Below, one piece after another: positions 41,383-52,900 of a stretch of DNA of 64,000 bases. The number at the start of each line of letters is the position of its first letter. Position 1 is the first letter of the stretch. This DNA comes from Chaetoderma sp. LZ-2023a. Its lineage: Eukaryota > Mollusca > Caudofoveata > Chaetodermatida > Chaetodermatidae. Location of the stretch: positions 55,863,380-55,927,379 of the forward strand of contig CM067370.1 in assembly GCA_034401795.1 (NCBI GenBank), given 5' to 3'. Under the pieces are notes generated by a model that was not told the DNA's origin, did not search any database, and was given only the letters and a program-made list of their open reading frames with translations. The translations under genes were made by a program, and so were the position numbers.

Positions 41383-42306
41383 CCATAAGATATAAATCTT
41401 TAGAGATTGAGTCAAAAACTTCATTAAAAATTGACAGAAGCAGCTGAAACTCGAATTTGGTCTGTAACTTCTCATAACAAAGCAATATACCAATTCTCAG
41501 TTGAATATCTTTGAAAGACTGCGAAAAACGTGCGGAAAATTTTTTTTGTATTTCCTAAGTCGAAAGGGGGCATAACTCCATGAAAAATTTATGAAAATGT
41601 CTTAAACTCAAACTTGCTCTGTAAGGGAAAATCAGTACATCGCATTTGCCCTGTAGGTGGGGCTTAGAATACACATTCCGTATCCTCTGCGTGTCGTAAG
41701 AGGCGACTAATGGAAGTAAGGGTGAGGTAACCCTGACAGAAACCTCGAGTGCTGAAGACGGAGGTTCCAGGCCGCACGGCGCACTCTAATAAACCATGGA
41801 TCCACGCACTTAACGCTTATGATCATGTCGATAGTCACTTACAGGACTGGCGGTATGATCAGCGAACGACAAGTAGAAGAAGAAGTACATCGCTTTAGTA
41901 TAAGGAGTTACTGAGCAAATTCGAGTTTCTGACAATTTCGTCAGTTTTTCATGGAGTTATGGCTCTTTCGATTTATGAAATATGAAAAATATTAGTTTTC
42001 CCGCACTTTTTCTCGCAGTCTTTCAAGATATTCAACTGAGAATTGGTACGCTGCTTTGCTATGAGAAATTACAGACCAAGTTCAAGTTTCAGATGTTTGC
42101 GTCAATTTTTGATGGATTTATGTCCGCTTTCGACTTATGAAATACAAACATATCAGCTTTCAAGACTTTTTCGTTCTCCTTCACCATATATAACTGAAAC
42201 TTGGTTTATTGCTTTGTTATGAGAAATTACAGATCAAGTTCGAGTTTCAGCTGCGTCTGTCAATTTTTAATAGAGTTTTTGACTGTCAATCTCTAAAGAT
42301 TTATGT
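41383..42306. mobile_element. Foldback element (long inverted repeats)
   Basis: The outer arms (ATAAATCTTTAGAGATTGA at 41,386 and its complement ending about 42,306) continue inward for well over 200 bp each, through AGCTGAAACTCGAA / TTCGAGTTTCAGCT. The right arm holds a tandem duplication of about 170-180 bp (GAGAAATTACAGA at about 42,062 and 42,221). The left arm mirrors one unit. The centre holds the insertion at 41,644-41,883. It sits between two CR1-like LINE pieces. No coding capacity. Confidence 0.7.
41644..41883 (+). mobile_element. SINE-like insertion with 10-bp target-site duplication
   Basis: A 240-bp GC-richer block inside the foldback element is flanked by AGTACATCGC at 41,634-41,643 and 41,884-41,893. 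It ends in a GAAGAAGA tail, as expected for a LINE-mobilised sequence. It contains GTCGTAAGAGGCGACTAA, which can form a stem-loop, and GAGGTTCCAGGCC, which only loosely recalls a pol III B box. It is not assigned to a known SINE and could be a 5'-truncated LINE. Confidence 0.65.
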
Positions 42307-43085
42307 CACCAGGTAGGGGACATGTATTGCAAAGCAATACTTACTGAATGCTTCTTAAACTTGGTGTGTGCGCATGATCAAGTTTATAATACCATCGCTA
42401 AAGTTAAACTCCATGGGTTATTCTTGCCAATATTTATCTAGCCTGGATTCATATGCTTTCATTGACTTAGCGCTGACAACTGTTTCAGGCAGATCGCTCC
42501 ATGTGTCTATGACTCCATATGTGAAGAAGTTCTTCAGGTGATATTTAACCTTGCTCGTCTTTTGTAACAGCTTGAAATAATGTCCTCTGTTCATGACATA
42601 CTGTTATTTGACACTGGAATAGATAGGTTTACTGGTTTTTGATTGTATAAGCCGGAAAGAATCTTATGAATTTCTATGCGATATCCCCTGAGTCAAAGGT
42701 ATGCTAGAGTAGATAGCTTTATGAGCTTCAGTCTTTCTCCATAGGTTTTTCCATATAATCCTGGTATGAGTTTAGTTGCTCTATGCTGGACGTTTTCTAT
42801 GGCTATTATTTGTCATTTTAGATGTGGATTTCATATTTGATTAGCCTGAATGAATCGATGTCCAGGAACTCCATAGTTCGTTGGATAATTCCCACCATTG
42901 AATTAGCTGTATTTATTTTCTCGTTAATGTGTGTGTCAAAGGAGAGATTGTCGTTGATGACTACCCCTATGTCCTTTTCTTGGTTTGATGCATCCATCGG
43001 TTGAGTTGTTTCTCTGAGTTGATATGTTTTTGTGACCTGTGGATTTTCCAATTCACATTACTGTACATTTATCCGAGTTATTTGA
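42307..43085 (-). mobile_element. CR1-like LINE 3' part, second family
   Basis: Minus-strand readings include LRETTQPMDASNQEKDIGVV then INDNLSFDTHINEKINTANS, followed by MVGIIQRTMEFLDIDSFRLI (43,051-42,820). A later stretch, decayed, resembles RRATKLIPGL, LAYLRLRGYRIEI and NFFTYGVIDTWSDLPETVV. The 3' end near 42,310 reads TTTGCAATACATGTCCCC. Many frame changes; dead. Confidence 0.75.
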
Positions 43086-43420
43086 TGAGGGTTCTACACT
43101 GTACTTGCATATTCAAGAACTGGTCTAATCAGTCCCACGTATGCTTTAAGTCTGATTTCATGGCAACAGATTGATAAATTTCTCTGCAATAGTCCTAAAG
43201 CTCTGTAGGATTTGCTGCAGATCTCAGTGATGTGTTTGTTCCAGCTTAGGTTATTGGCGATGTTGACACCCAAGTAATTTACTGATGAAACAAAACTTAA
43301 ACTGGTTCCTTTTAGTGTGTAGTTGAATTTGATGGGGTTTTTCTGGTTATGGTCATCATGTTGCATTTTACGTATTCCCCAAGTGGCTTGCAAGCACACA
43401 ACTATATAGACCATTCAACA
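43086..43420 (-). mobile_element. CR1-like LINE fragment, third family
   Basis: The minus-strand frame reads SFVSSVNYLGVNIANNLSWN, then KHITEICSKSYRALGLLQRN and HEIRLKAYVGLIRPVLEYAS, the palm-to-thumb part of a CR1/L2-like reverse transcriptase. It abuts the preceding LINE directly at about 43,085. Confidence 0.75.
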
Positions 43421-43544
43421 TTCGAGTCATGAGCACGACTCCCTACCCTATGGCCTACCTTCATAGGCACTGCTCATCTCATACCGTCTTATAGGATCTT
43501 TCAGATTTAATCACCTATTGAAAGAATGTAAAATCATATATATA
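43421..43544. other. Spacer before Tc1-like element
   Basis: No feature recognised. Confidence 0.3.
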
Positions 43545-45210
43545 CACCTGTGCAAAAGTTAAGCACCAGCAAAAACAATAGAACGTAGAAACATGATGGT
43601 ACAACTAGGCTGCCATACTTTTTGTCCCCGCGTTAGCTGACATAATTCCAAGTACGAAATGCACATGCATGCATGACTTCACGCCGCTTGATGTCCATGC
43701 GTGGCGGGAAACAGCACACGTGTTCAGTTATGTAAAAGTCCAGTTTGAGGTGTAGAACATTACATACAGATTTAGGCGACAAGATTAGGAATTTTGTGTT
43801 CATGACCGTGGTTTATTTGTACAGAGAGAATTAGCTCTTGATTGTGAACCGCTATGGCAAGACGAAGGTTAAGTGATCGTGTGAAATGGCAAATCATAGG
43901 CATGCATACCACTGGTATGTCATGCAGAGAGATTGGCAGACAGCTGAACATTAACCATACTGTAATCAGTCGTTTGATTGCAAAACATGGGCAAACTATT
44001 GAAACTAACGAGGTGAAGGACAGGCCTAGATCTGGAAGACCGAAGAAGACTACTGTCCGTGATGATCGAGCCCTAGTACGCCTTGTTAGGAGATCTCCAT
44101 TCACCAACAGCAGAGTGCTCAGCCAGCAATGGGAAACGCGCAATAGTGTCAATGTCTACCGTCAAAAGGAGACTGTATGCTGCTGGCATGAAAGCTAGGA
44201 GACCTGTCAGACGTCCTCTCCTCACTGCACACCACAAAGAGGAGCGTCTGAGGTGGTGCAACGAAAGAAGACACTGGAACATGAGATCCTGGAGACGGGT
44301 ACACTGGTCCGATGAAAGTCGGTTCCTGCTTCATGCCACAGATGGTCGAACTCGTGTATGGAGGTCCAGACGCACGGCGTACGACCAACGTAACATCATG
44401 GAAGAAGTTCCATTTGGTGGAGGTTCCGTTATGATATGGGGGTGCATCTCATTTGATTGTAAGCTGGATCTGTTGACTGTACCTGGAACACTAAATGGAC
44501 AAAGATATCAAGATTCCATACTGGATAGAGTTGTGGTCCCTCATTTTGTAAATCATGCACCTGGAACCCACCCTATATTCATATGGATGACAACGCCCGA
44601 CCACATCGTGCTAGAGCTGTGCATGAATACCTCCGCCAGAATGCCATCGAAACCCTACCATGGCCAGCAAGGAGCCCTGACATGAACCCTATTGAGCATA
44701 TCTGGAAAACATGGTGAGAAGGAGGGATCCTCTTGTGCAGAACCTACAGGAATTAACAGACGCACTCCATCTTGAATGGCAACGAATACCACAATGGCGT
44801 ATGAGTCGGTTGGTGACCAGCATGAGACGTCGTGTCCAGGCCGTCATCCAGGCACAAGGTGGATATACCCGGTATTAATAATGACAGTCTCAAACTCGTG
44901 CACAGATGTTAAACTTCGTTTTCAGACACCATTAATGACAATCTAGCCACGTGTGTCAACTGTAGGGCAATAGTTGTCAGTTGTGTCAACGTAACCATAT
45001 TCAGGCCTCGTTTTCAAGTTCAAACAAAAACATACAGTGTTTCCCCACCATCATAATCAGCATTCCTCTAGTTGCATTATTACCTCTTCAAGGCTCTTGC
45101 ACTAAGATGGATGGGTACATAAATGTTTATGCTATTGCTTTCTTCATAGCACATGAATATACCCTCGCATGTGCGTAAAAATAGGGTGGTGCTTAACTTT
45201 TGCACAGGTG
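43545..45210 (+). mobile_element. Tc1/mariner-type transposon, 1.67 kb, decayed
   Basis: Terminal inverted repeats CACCTGTGCAAAAGTTAAGC and GCTTAACTTTTGCACAGGTG lie at 43,545 and 45,210, flanked by TA on both sides, the Tc1/mariner target. The inner sequence holds one transposase frame set (43,854-44,878). The ends are intact while the coding sequence is not. It lies about 600 bp upstream of the UPB1 start codon. Confidence 0.92.
43854..44878 (+). pseudogene. Tc1-like transposase, frameshifted
   Basis: Starts MARRRLSDRVKWQIIGMHTT with a helix-turn-helix (CREIGRQLNINHTVISRLI, about residues 23-41) and the linker DRPRSGRPKKT. Catalytic residues appear as WSDES (about 44,310), DDNARPH (about 44,586) and MNPIEHIW (about 44,680), with 34 residues between the second D and the E, so DD34E. 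It ends VQAQGGYTRY-like at 44,878. The frame changes near 44,100, near 44,580 and near 44,715, so it cannot make protein. Confidence 0.9.
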
Positions 45211-45816
45211 TATAGATGACGAACAGAGAAATTTGAAATGGATTAAATTACTTGTTAACATGTTTGTTCAGCTTTAATGTGTCCGAAAACCGGTAATGTT
45301 AAGCATTTACAAAAATCTGTTAAATGATAGGTAAAATGATAACGTCACGCTTGATTGCCACTAATTTGTCTATGTGTAAGTTAAAACCTTTAACATCTGT
45401 TGGAAACCTCCCGACAGATTATGGCTGAAATTATTCTTTCGTGGTGGTGGCAAACTTATATTATTCTTTCGATGTCATCAACATGAGTTTATTCATTAAT
45501 TTAGAGAATTATAGGCCAGTCGCGAAAGGCAAGGTTTTACGGAAGTTTTATACAAATCCCCAAGGGATAATGAAAAAAACTAGTTTTCATAGACGATTTT
45601 AAGGAGTAAGTAGGTATTTTGTTAAATATGTCATATATCGCGGAGAACTAAGAACGCTATATTTCTCCCCATCGAACGACACTGAAACGAATATATGCTA
45701 AAACTCGGAGCGATTCAACACATTTGACACATCGAATGGTTCACGTTAACGTAAACTTACTTTCGCTTTCGATTTTCATTTACTGTTGAAAACATTTTTG
45801 ACAATTGATATTCACA
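45211..45816. other. Upstream region of UPB1 first exon
   Basis: About 600 bp between the Tc1-like element and the UPB1 ATG. It should contain the promoter, or part of it, but no clear TATA box or initiator stands out. Confidence 0.4.
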
Positions 45817-45917
45817 ATGGCAGAAGAAATGAAAAGTTTGGATGAAGTGCTTGAACAAAATCTAAATGAAGCTGAGCTAAAAGAAGTGAAGCAAATCTTG
45901 TATGGAAAACCTGTGCG
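45817..45917 (+). CDS. UPB1: Beta-ureidopropionase, first coding exon
   Basis: Encodes MAEEMKSLDEVLEQNLNEAE then LKEVKQILYGKPV plus two bases of an arginine codon, ending at CG|GTAAGA (45,917/45,918). Human UPB1 begins with EWKSLEECLEKHLP..DLQEVKRVLYGKELR, an obvious match in content, spacing and the position of the final arginine. The enzyme hydrolyses N-carbamoyl-beta-alanine, the last step of pyrimidine breakdown, in the cytosol. This exon covers only the N-terminal arm, not the nitrilase-fold active site. The next exon was not found, so intron 1 is either very long, as the repeats that follow suggest, or the exon escaped notice. A Tc1-like element lies just upstream. Confidence 0.88.
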
Positions 45918-46106
45918 GTAAGAATACGAATGCCAGTCAAGTCGTCCCATCTCACAACTCGTCCCATAATGATATTTTTTTTTTTTTGTATTGGCACAAA
46001 ATCATGAACATGTTGATATAGCCAAACACAGAATGTGATACAAAACATAAGACGTACAGACAATGGACAATTAAACAATAAAAACATAATTATATATTAT
46101 AATACG

Positions 46107-46182
<76 letters not shown>
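46107..46182. repeat. (TA)n microsatellite
   Basis: About 37 TA dinucleotides in a row inside the presumed UPB1 first intron. Confidence 0.95.
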
Positions 46183-46357
46183 TATGTGTAGTAACAATAC
46201 TATGAATTAATATATACAATAGTCACTATAGTGGATAACTTGATACCGCATAATGGGATGTAGGCAGCAATGAGGTACATTCTGAAAACGTGCAACTGCA
46301 AAATGTACTTACAGTGACACATTTCCAGAATGCACCCCATTCACTATGAACAACAAT

Positions 46358-46820
46358 TCAATTACTTTGGGGGTTGAGGAGATTATCATTATGCCTCTTT
46401 TGGAAGGATTCGTATACAAAATTAAGTACCGGCTTGCATATTTCGCTGTCTCCATTATTGCAGCTCATTATGAAGACAAATTTGTCATCTTCTGAGAGAG
46501 AAGAGAAATCTGTAAAGTCAATAAATGTATTATGTAATGTTGATCTCATTTCTTGATAAACGGGACAAGTCATTACAAAATGCTTTTCGTCCTCAACCTC
46601 TTGCAAGTCACAGAGTTTGCAGAGTCTGTTTGCGACAGGAGTTATGGGAGAAGTGTGTCTGCCCAATTCTATTTGAAGATTGTGTGCGCTTACTCTTAGC
46701 TTGGCAAATTGCCTTCTTCTGTTAACGTTTCTATCTAGAATCAAAAAAATTTCAATGCAGAATTTGCTTTTGAATGTTCGGTAACATCTTAATTTAGATC
46801 CATGTTGTAATGTAGGCCTA
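46358..46820 (-). mobile_element. LINE family B, C-terminal part (copy B2)
   Basis: The minus-strand frame from 46,744 reads FAKLRVSAHNLQIELGRHTS, then RLCKLCDLQEVEDEKHFVMT with a C following and KFVFIMSCNNGDSEICKPVL. The CxxC...H...C knuckle is complete. Matches 5,990-6,352 and 62,795-63,217. Only the 3' part is present, typical 5' truncation. It lies in the presumed UPB1 intron. Confidence 0.82.
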
Positions 46821-47035
46821 TCCCTAGTAGATTGGTTGATAATGATATAGGAAAGTCAAGTCGTCCGAAAAGAATGTGAACGAACTCGTCCCTATTTCCA
46901 AACGGGCGAGTCGGTCTATTATTAGCGCACCTGGCCTGAAAGGACAAGTTTAGTTTATTTTAGTTTCAGAACACAGGCATACGCTGCCTTTATGTTCTGC
47001 TCCATCTCCATTTCTATAGTACATCTGTGCCCTCA
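46821..47035. other. Spacer in presumed UPB1 intron
   Basis: No feature recognised. Confidence 0.3.
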
Positions 47036-47690
47036 AATTTGTTTGCCTACCGTGCTAAGTATTTACACATTACTATTTTATGCAATTGTATATATTGTGG
47101 ATTGGTGCGATTGCGCGCTCAGCTCCTATATAAACTATGCACTACAAATTCTCCTATCCTTATGTATAAGCCTGTGGGTTTGTGTGGTTCAGCACCCAAC
47201 CCCTACATAAACTGTGTACTGACTTATTTATCTTTTTAAATTGTTTAAATTGCAGGTTTGCGTGGTTCCGCACGCAACTCCTATTAACTATCTTATCTCT
47301 ATGTAAAATGTGGATTGGCGCGGTTCCGCACACAACTCCCGTATAACTATATACCGTGCTAAGTATTTACACCTTACTATTATATACAATTGTATATATT
47401 GTGGATTGGCGCGATTCCACGCTCAGCTCCTATATAAACTATGCACTACAAATTCTCCAATCCTTATGTATAAGCTTATGGGTTTGTGCGGTTCCACACC
47501 CAACCCCTACATAAACTGTGGACTGACCTATTTATCTTTTTAAATTGTATAAATTACGGGTTGATGCGGTTCCGCACGCAACTCCTATTACCTATAATAT
47601 ACACACGCTTACATTCCTTTAACTTTTATTAAGTCAGGGTTGGTGCGATTCCGCACACATCCCTACATGAATATAATCTTTACAACCAAT
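47036..47690. repeat. Minisatellite with GTGCGGTTCCGCAC core
   Basis: Two large units of about 303 bp start at ACCGTGCTAAGTATTTACAC-like text (47,052 and 47,355) and are very similar. Each is made of sub-units of about 75 bp with a GGTTCCGCAC phrase and ACTCCTATATAAACT or ACCCCTACATAAACTG. Short open frames here are translations of the repeat. Confidence 0.8.
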
Positions 47691-47699
47691 TCTTTACAT

Positions 47700-48010
47700 A
47701 TTATTTCGGGTGTTGATTTGCCAAATGGGTGGCCATCTTGGATGGCCTGGTTTTCATGAAAGTAACTTCGTCTCCAGAGCCACTGAATGGATTGGGCCGA
47801 AATTTGGGAGATATAATATTGATGACTACGGGCCATTAAAGTTTGTTCAAGAGAAGTTGATACATAAAGAAACATGGCCTCTGTTTTCTTGTTACAAATC
47901 TGCTCAACTCATTAGAGTTCTACTTATTGTTAATTATGGTGTTCTAGTTCAAATGCCTATGGTCCAGGTGAGCGATACAGGCCCCTTGGGTCTCTTGTGT
48001 AAGGACGAGT
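47700..48010 (-). mobile_element. Fragment of the CAAGAGGCCC-type element
   Basis: On the minus strand it starts ACAAGAGACCCAAGGGGCCT and GTATCGCTCACCTGG, matching the left end of the element at 34,349. It continues with GTTTCTTTATG..TCAACTTCTCTTGAACAAAC and ends with GGCCATCCAAGATGGCCACC. The other end of the element is missing. Confidence 0.7.
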
Positions 48011-48079
48011 TAACTTTCATAGATGGGATGAGTTGACTTTTAAAAGGCGGCGGGTTGGTGATTGGGACGAGTTAACAAT

Positions 48080-48560
48080 CGTCCACTTGCTGAATGTGGT
48101 CCACTCTTCACTGCCCACTTGTATTAAGAGACCACCTATACTAATTATAATACCACTGTGTGGTCCACTCTACATGGGTCACTTTCATTAATGTACCACA
48201 TATGCCAAATTGATACCTCTTGCCAATGTAGTACATTCTACACTGGCCACCTTATTTATTGAACACGTATGCTAATTAATGCGGCAATGCCACATGTCAA
48301 TGTGAACCACCCTATCCTGACCACATGTATCTACCGACCACCTAGATGTCAATTGCCAACATTGACCACCTGTATTAAGAGACCACTATACGTTTAATGA
48401 CCACCTAGATGTCAATTTCCAACATTGACCACCTGTATTAAGAGACCACTATATATTTAATGAACACCTAGATGTCAATTGCCAACATTTACCACCTGCA
48501 TTAAGAGACCACTATATTTAATGACCACCTATACCAATTGTCAACACTGACCACTTGTAT
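48080..48560. repeat. Minisatellite with GACCACCTGTATTAAGAGAC units
   Basis: At least four to six units of about 70 bp share TTGACCACCTGTATTAAGAG, ACCACTATA, TTAATGACCACCTAGATGTC and AATTGCCAACATT. The outer units are more diverged. Confidence 0.75.
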
Positions 48561-48802
48561 TAGCAGACTACAGTGGATGTAACCATACATTGAATCATAG
48601 AATATTAATTGTGAAAATAAAGTCTTAATTCTGGTGTAAATGTGCACCTTTAACATGATTCCACCGGCTAAATAACTAATTGAGGAATCCAATCTATCGA
48701 TCAATCACATGATGTCATAATCAATTACATCATGAATAACCTATGTAAGTCTGACATGGAAGATTAATTGATATTGTACTTCTGCAATTTGTTGATCATA
48801 TC
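48561..48802. other. Spacer
   Basis: No feature recognised. Confidence 0.3.
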
Positions 48803-48996
48803 TTTCACTTCAAGAGAATACTTACCTCCCTAATACTCTTTGATATTGCTAAATATCGGCTTTCACTCAATAAAAACTGAGATTAAGAAACTTAGGGGCC
48901 CCTACTGGGCAGGCAGTCAGATGACAGTCTGGCGGATGCTAGCCCCACCACCGTGCATGCGCAGACTAGTACTTCCTCTTTGCTAATTTATTGGCA
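48803..48996 (+). repeat. Left ITR of DIRS unit 2
   Basis: Starts TTTCACTTCAAGAGAATACT and includes CCCACCACCGTGCATGCGCA. Inverted counterpart of 58,156-58,355. Confidence 0.82.
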
Positions 48997-49155
48997 GAGA
49001 GTCCACATGCAAATTTTTGCTATAAAGTTTTCTGCTGGGTTTTCCACTTAATTCAAGAATAAATAGAAAAAGAATACCTGACAATTATGTCAGAACGCGC
49101 TATGTCTCCAGAGGAGGGCCCAGGACATAATTATCAGGTGAACTCAACTACAGTT

Positions 49156-49430
49156 GTTATTACACCACAAAAACATCCATTACCGTTCAATCACTACTTG
49201 CTAAATCAATTATCTGCAGTTAGCTACCAGAATAAGATTTTTATGCTTGCATACACTCCTCCCCATGCCTATTCCTATGAATATTGACCTTCAACCAGGC
49301 TACTGGTTAGGTCAATCCCCAGTATATTAACTGATATAGACTGGCACCAGTCTGTGCTCACTCCATAGTGACGCCTGTCACTAAGCGCGCTTGCGCACTG
49401 AAGCCCAAATAGGAAACAGATTCACTTTTC
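49156..49430 (+). repeat. Left ITR of DIRS unit 4
   Basis: Starts GTTATTACACCACAAAAACA and ends near CAGATTCACTTTTC. Contains GCGCGCTTGCGCACTG at about 49,385. Confidence 0.83.
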
Positions 49431-49949
49431 AATTATTCTGCAAGCAGAACAACTGCACAAATATTATCAGAAAGTTTTTATAGCTTTGCGCTGTGTCAGC
49501 TTACTATTGAAAGACTTCCTCACGCTAAGATATGCCTACTATCAAGTCTATCCTCCCAAAATTATGTTTTTGGAAGTATTTCGTGGTTATATTGAACTTT
49601 ATAACTATGTATATATAAATGTTACCGGTTTTCGTGGGTTTCGTTTTTGTGGTAACAACTTTAATATGCCTAAGTCATCATCATATAAAAACACTCTATT
49701 ACTCCAGTGAGCCCTTAATCACTTTCAGTTAAAAGAAAAAATAGTGCTTTACAAGGAATTATGTTTATTTCCCTATGATAGAAAACAATCTTGAATTTGA
49801 ACTTTCCGGCCTTTCTTTGAAAGGCATTTGCATGTTTCTAGACTCCTTTTATCGAAATTCTAAGCTACATGCTTCTTTCGTGATCTTTTTTCGTTCTTAA
49901 GAGTCTGTTTTAATGAACGATAAATCAAGTGCACATCCACAATCTGTGA

Positions 49950-52900
49950 ATGAGTTCACTCTGTGGAGTATGGAGGACATGTCTGTTTTAAGTGCACGAC
50001 GTGTACCCCACATCGATGTGTGGGTTTTGCATAGGGTGGTCTGCGTTCATATCTAAGTTTTTCATTAAGGATTATTCGTCCTTACTGCGCTGCCCTCTGG
50101 TCGTCCTTCCCCTACCTCCATTGCTAGTAAGACAAAAGCTGTGTCTTTTGCAATATTCTAATATGTCTATTCCAGCAGCAACGGAGGGGGGGAGGTGGGC
50201 CTCTTCGGTGAATTCGGAAGCTGTGTTAGCTTTATTTGCGAGATTTGAATCCTTCGCTGCAGTTTTGACTAAATCTTTAGATGAAAGGATATCTTCTGCC
50301 ATCATGGAGGCCAAGAAACAGGAAGTTTCTTCTGGTTCCGACGATAGCCCGAGGGCTAGCGGGCGTTCCCGCAAATGGGGAAACCGATCCCTCTAACGTC
50401 AATGCAGGTTATTAGGTCTCCAAAACTAAAGTCTAGAGCGACAAAGCTGTCGAAGGTGAGCTCATGCAGGTCACCGGGTCAAATCCACAATAGACTTGAG
50501 GGTGATAGGCATAACCCTCAAGCAGTGGTGGCGGAGGCAGAAGCCAACGTCCAAAAGCCTTATGCTAATCCCAGTTTTTCAGTCATATCGGTCATCAAGA
50601 TTCGCCGTAGGTCGCCTATAGGTAAGAGTTTCCATTCTAGCCTTGCTAGTTCTTCTGGTTCTGTTGTGGTGGACTCGGGCTTACCTCCGTTTTCCAGTGC
50701 TTCCGTTCCGTCCGTTTCCGGTATGTCTTGCGGTTTTGTAGGTCATCCGGGTCTTCTAGATCCGGTTCTTTCTTCTGTTCTGTCCGTTTCCGGTTTGTCT
50801 TCCGGTTTTGCAAGGCATCCGGGTATTCAAGATCCAGTTCTTACTTCTGTTCCGTCCGTTTCCGGTTTGTAGGAAATCCATGTCTTCAAGATCCGGTTAT
50901 TACTTCCGTTCCGACCATTTCTGGTATGACTTCCATTTTTGTAGGTCATCCGGGTCTTCAAGATCCGGTTCCGTTTCCGGATTTAGTAGCGCTTCCGGTC
51001 ATACCGGATATCCGGGGTCTGTGGACTCCTATTATTTTTTGTCTTCTGGTAGAAGCATTTCCGCTTCCGGTTTGGATTCCTGTCTGTACACTTCCGCTTC
51101 TGGTTCTAGAGGTGTACTTCTGGGTTGTTCAGATCCAAATAGACTTCCGTCCTCAGGTCAGGGGTTACTTCTGCTTTCCGGATTTACCTCCATTCTTTCT
51201 GTGTCCGGTTTTGCATATTTCCGGTTCCTATGCTTATTCTGTTTTTTTACTTCCGGGTTCAGTTTCCGGTTGTCTTCTTCCGGTTTGCGCATTTCCGTTT
51301 CCTATTTTTTCACTTCCGGATTCGTACATCCAGGGATAGGGTCATTACCAGTTTCATGGTGTTCTATGATTAACTTCCGGTTCTGTTCCTTTTTTGGATT
51401 TCCGTTGATAGCTCTTACTGAGATTCCAGGTTTGTCTTTCCTAGGATCTAGTCATCATCTGTCCTAAGAGTTAGTCTTATTTCAGTAAGTGCTTTTAAAT
51501 TCGGAATGTTTAATCGCTGAAAATATTAATTCCGAGACAATGCCAATCTTGAAGTCTCTCTTGGAGTCGTAGATATTCAGCATTTATTCTTTTATCAATG
51601 AAACATTTCAACGTAATTAAAGACTCTTCCGACTGGTTGCCGGATGGTTCTTTTTGTTGCAATCCATAAGTCAGTCGGTATTCTACGCATTATCGCTAGA
51701 TACATAATTTTTAATTTCATCCAACTTTAGATGGCCAGTTGTCTTCGGGCCGTTCAGCCTTTTTTCGCGCTCTTTTGTCGGCAGGTTGACATATTTATTT
51801 TATCCAAAGGGAGTTAATTTCTTGAAGAAAATCGCTGTTTCTAGCGTAATTCTTAGTCTAATTCTGACAGGCGCTGAAAGGAAAAGATTCAGTAGTGGAT
51901 TCATAGGGAAGAGAATGTCTCTAAGATTAATGATTACAAGAGCTAGAAAACGCTGAGAATAGCGAAATAAGATTAGGGTGAAGGAAGAAGGAATAAAAGC
52001 TGAGTTTTTTCTTCTGCATTGTCACAGTCATGGTTTAGGTGAGTCTTTTTGCTTAGATTTTATATCGCCTCTGTTTTTTAGCGTTTTGTTTCGTGATTCA
52101 TCCCGTAGTGTTTAATCATAATCAAGTATTAGTGTTTTGTGTATTTAACATCCAGCTGTTCCCGGGATTCATTATCATTCTATCAATCATTCCTTTTATT
52201 AGCATATCAAACTCAATGACATCCTTCTTTACAAGATGATAATATTGGTTCTAAGTCTTTAATAATAATGACTAAAGATAAGTATAGGTCTCTTCCTTAA
52301 AAGTTTTCTTCTAGTCATGTTCTCCTTCCTCTCTCTCTTTCTGTCTTCCTTCTTTTTTCCGTCCTCTGGGGTTTTCCCGTATTTCATCTTCTATCAATCC
52401 TCTCCAGGGATCTTCTGGTCCTGTTCTTTCATCTTCATCTTCCATTCTTCTTAATTCCTCTCTTCCTCCTTCTTCCTCTTTTGATCATCTTGATCCGATT
52501 GTTTCTGTCGTTCTCTCTTTTGAGCTTGTGTTTCTAATTGTTGAATAAGGTCTGGTTTTCTCATTGTTTTCTGTTTTTAGGGATTTGTCCGTTGTTCGTT
52601 CTTTCATGTCAGCTTTTTTCTCTATTCTTTCCATGTCTTCTGGTCAGGATGTTGTATCTGTTCACATTCCTTCTGATCAATCTTTTTCCTTTTCTGATTC
52701 TTTACAGTTTTCTTCTCTTCTAGCTTCCAAGAGGCCTTGCTCTCCTCTTTCCATTTAAACTGTTGATTCTATGGCCTCTGGTGACTCTTCTCATCTTTTT
52801 TCTTCTCCATCTCCTAATCCGTTTTCTAATTCTTCTATTCCCTAGTCGGTTAGGGCTGAGGAGATTTTGTCCAGTCAGGGTCTCTTCGGATGACTGGCCC
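49950..52900 (+). pseudogene. Gag-like region of DIRS unit 4
   Basis: A degraded Cys/His motif near 49,960-50,030 still shows GGHVCFKCTTC, matching GHVCLKCTSC of the unit at 9.2 kb. A coiled-coil-like stretch (FARFESFAAVLTKSLDERIS, about 50,235-50,295) follows. Then comes a Ser/Pro/Gly-rich stretch with repeated FVGHPGLQDPV units (50,690-51,000). A low-complexity Ser-rich tail follows. Fossil. Confidence 0.6.

Noticed and set aside
41644-41883. tRNA gene
   Set aside because: No cloverleaf could be drawn by eye and the B-box match is poor; the target duplication and tail point to a retroposed insert.
43854-44198. Host paired-domain/homeodomain-like DNA-binding protein
   Set aside because: The helix-turn-helix belongs to a Tc1-like transposase bounded by terminal inverted repeats and TA sites.
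47310-47543. Short tandemly repeated protein at 47.0-47.5 kb
   Set aside because: The open frames simply follow a minisatellite unit, and equivalent frames occur in other phases.
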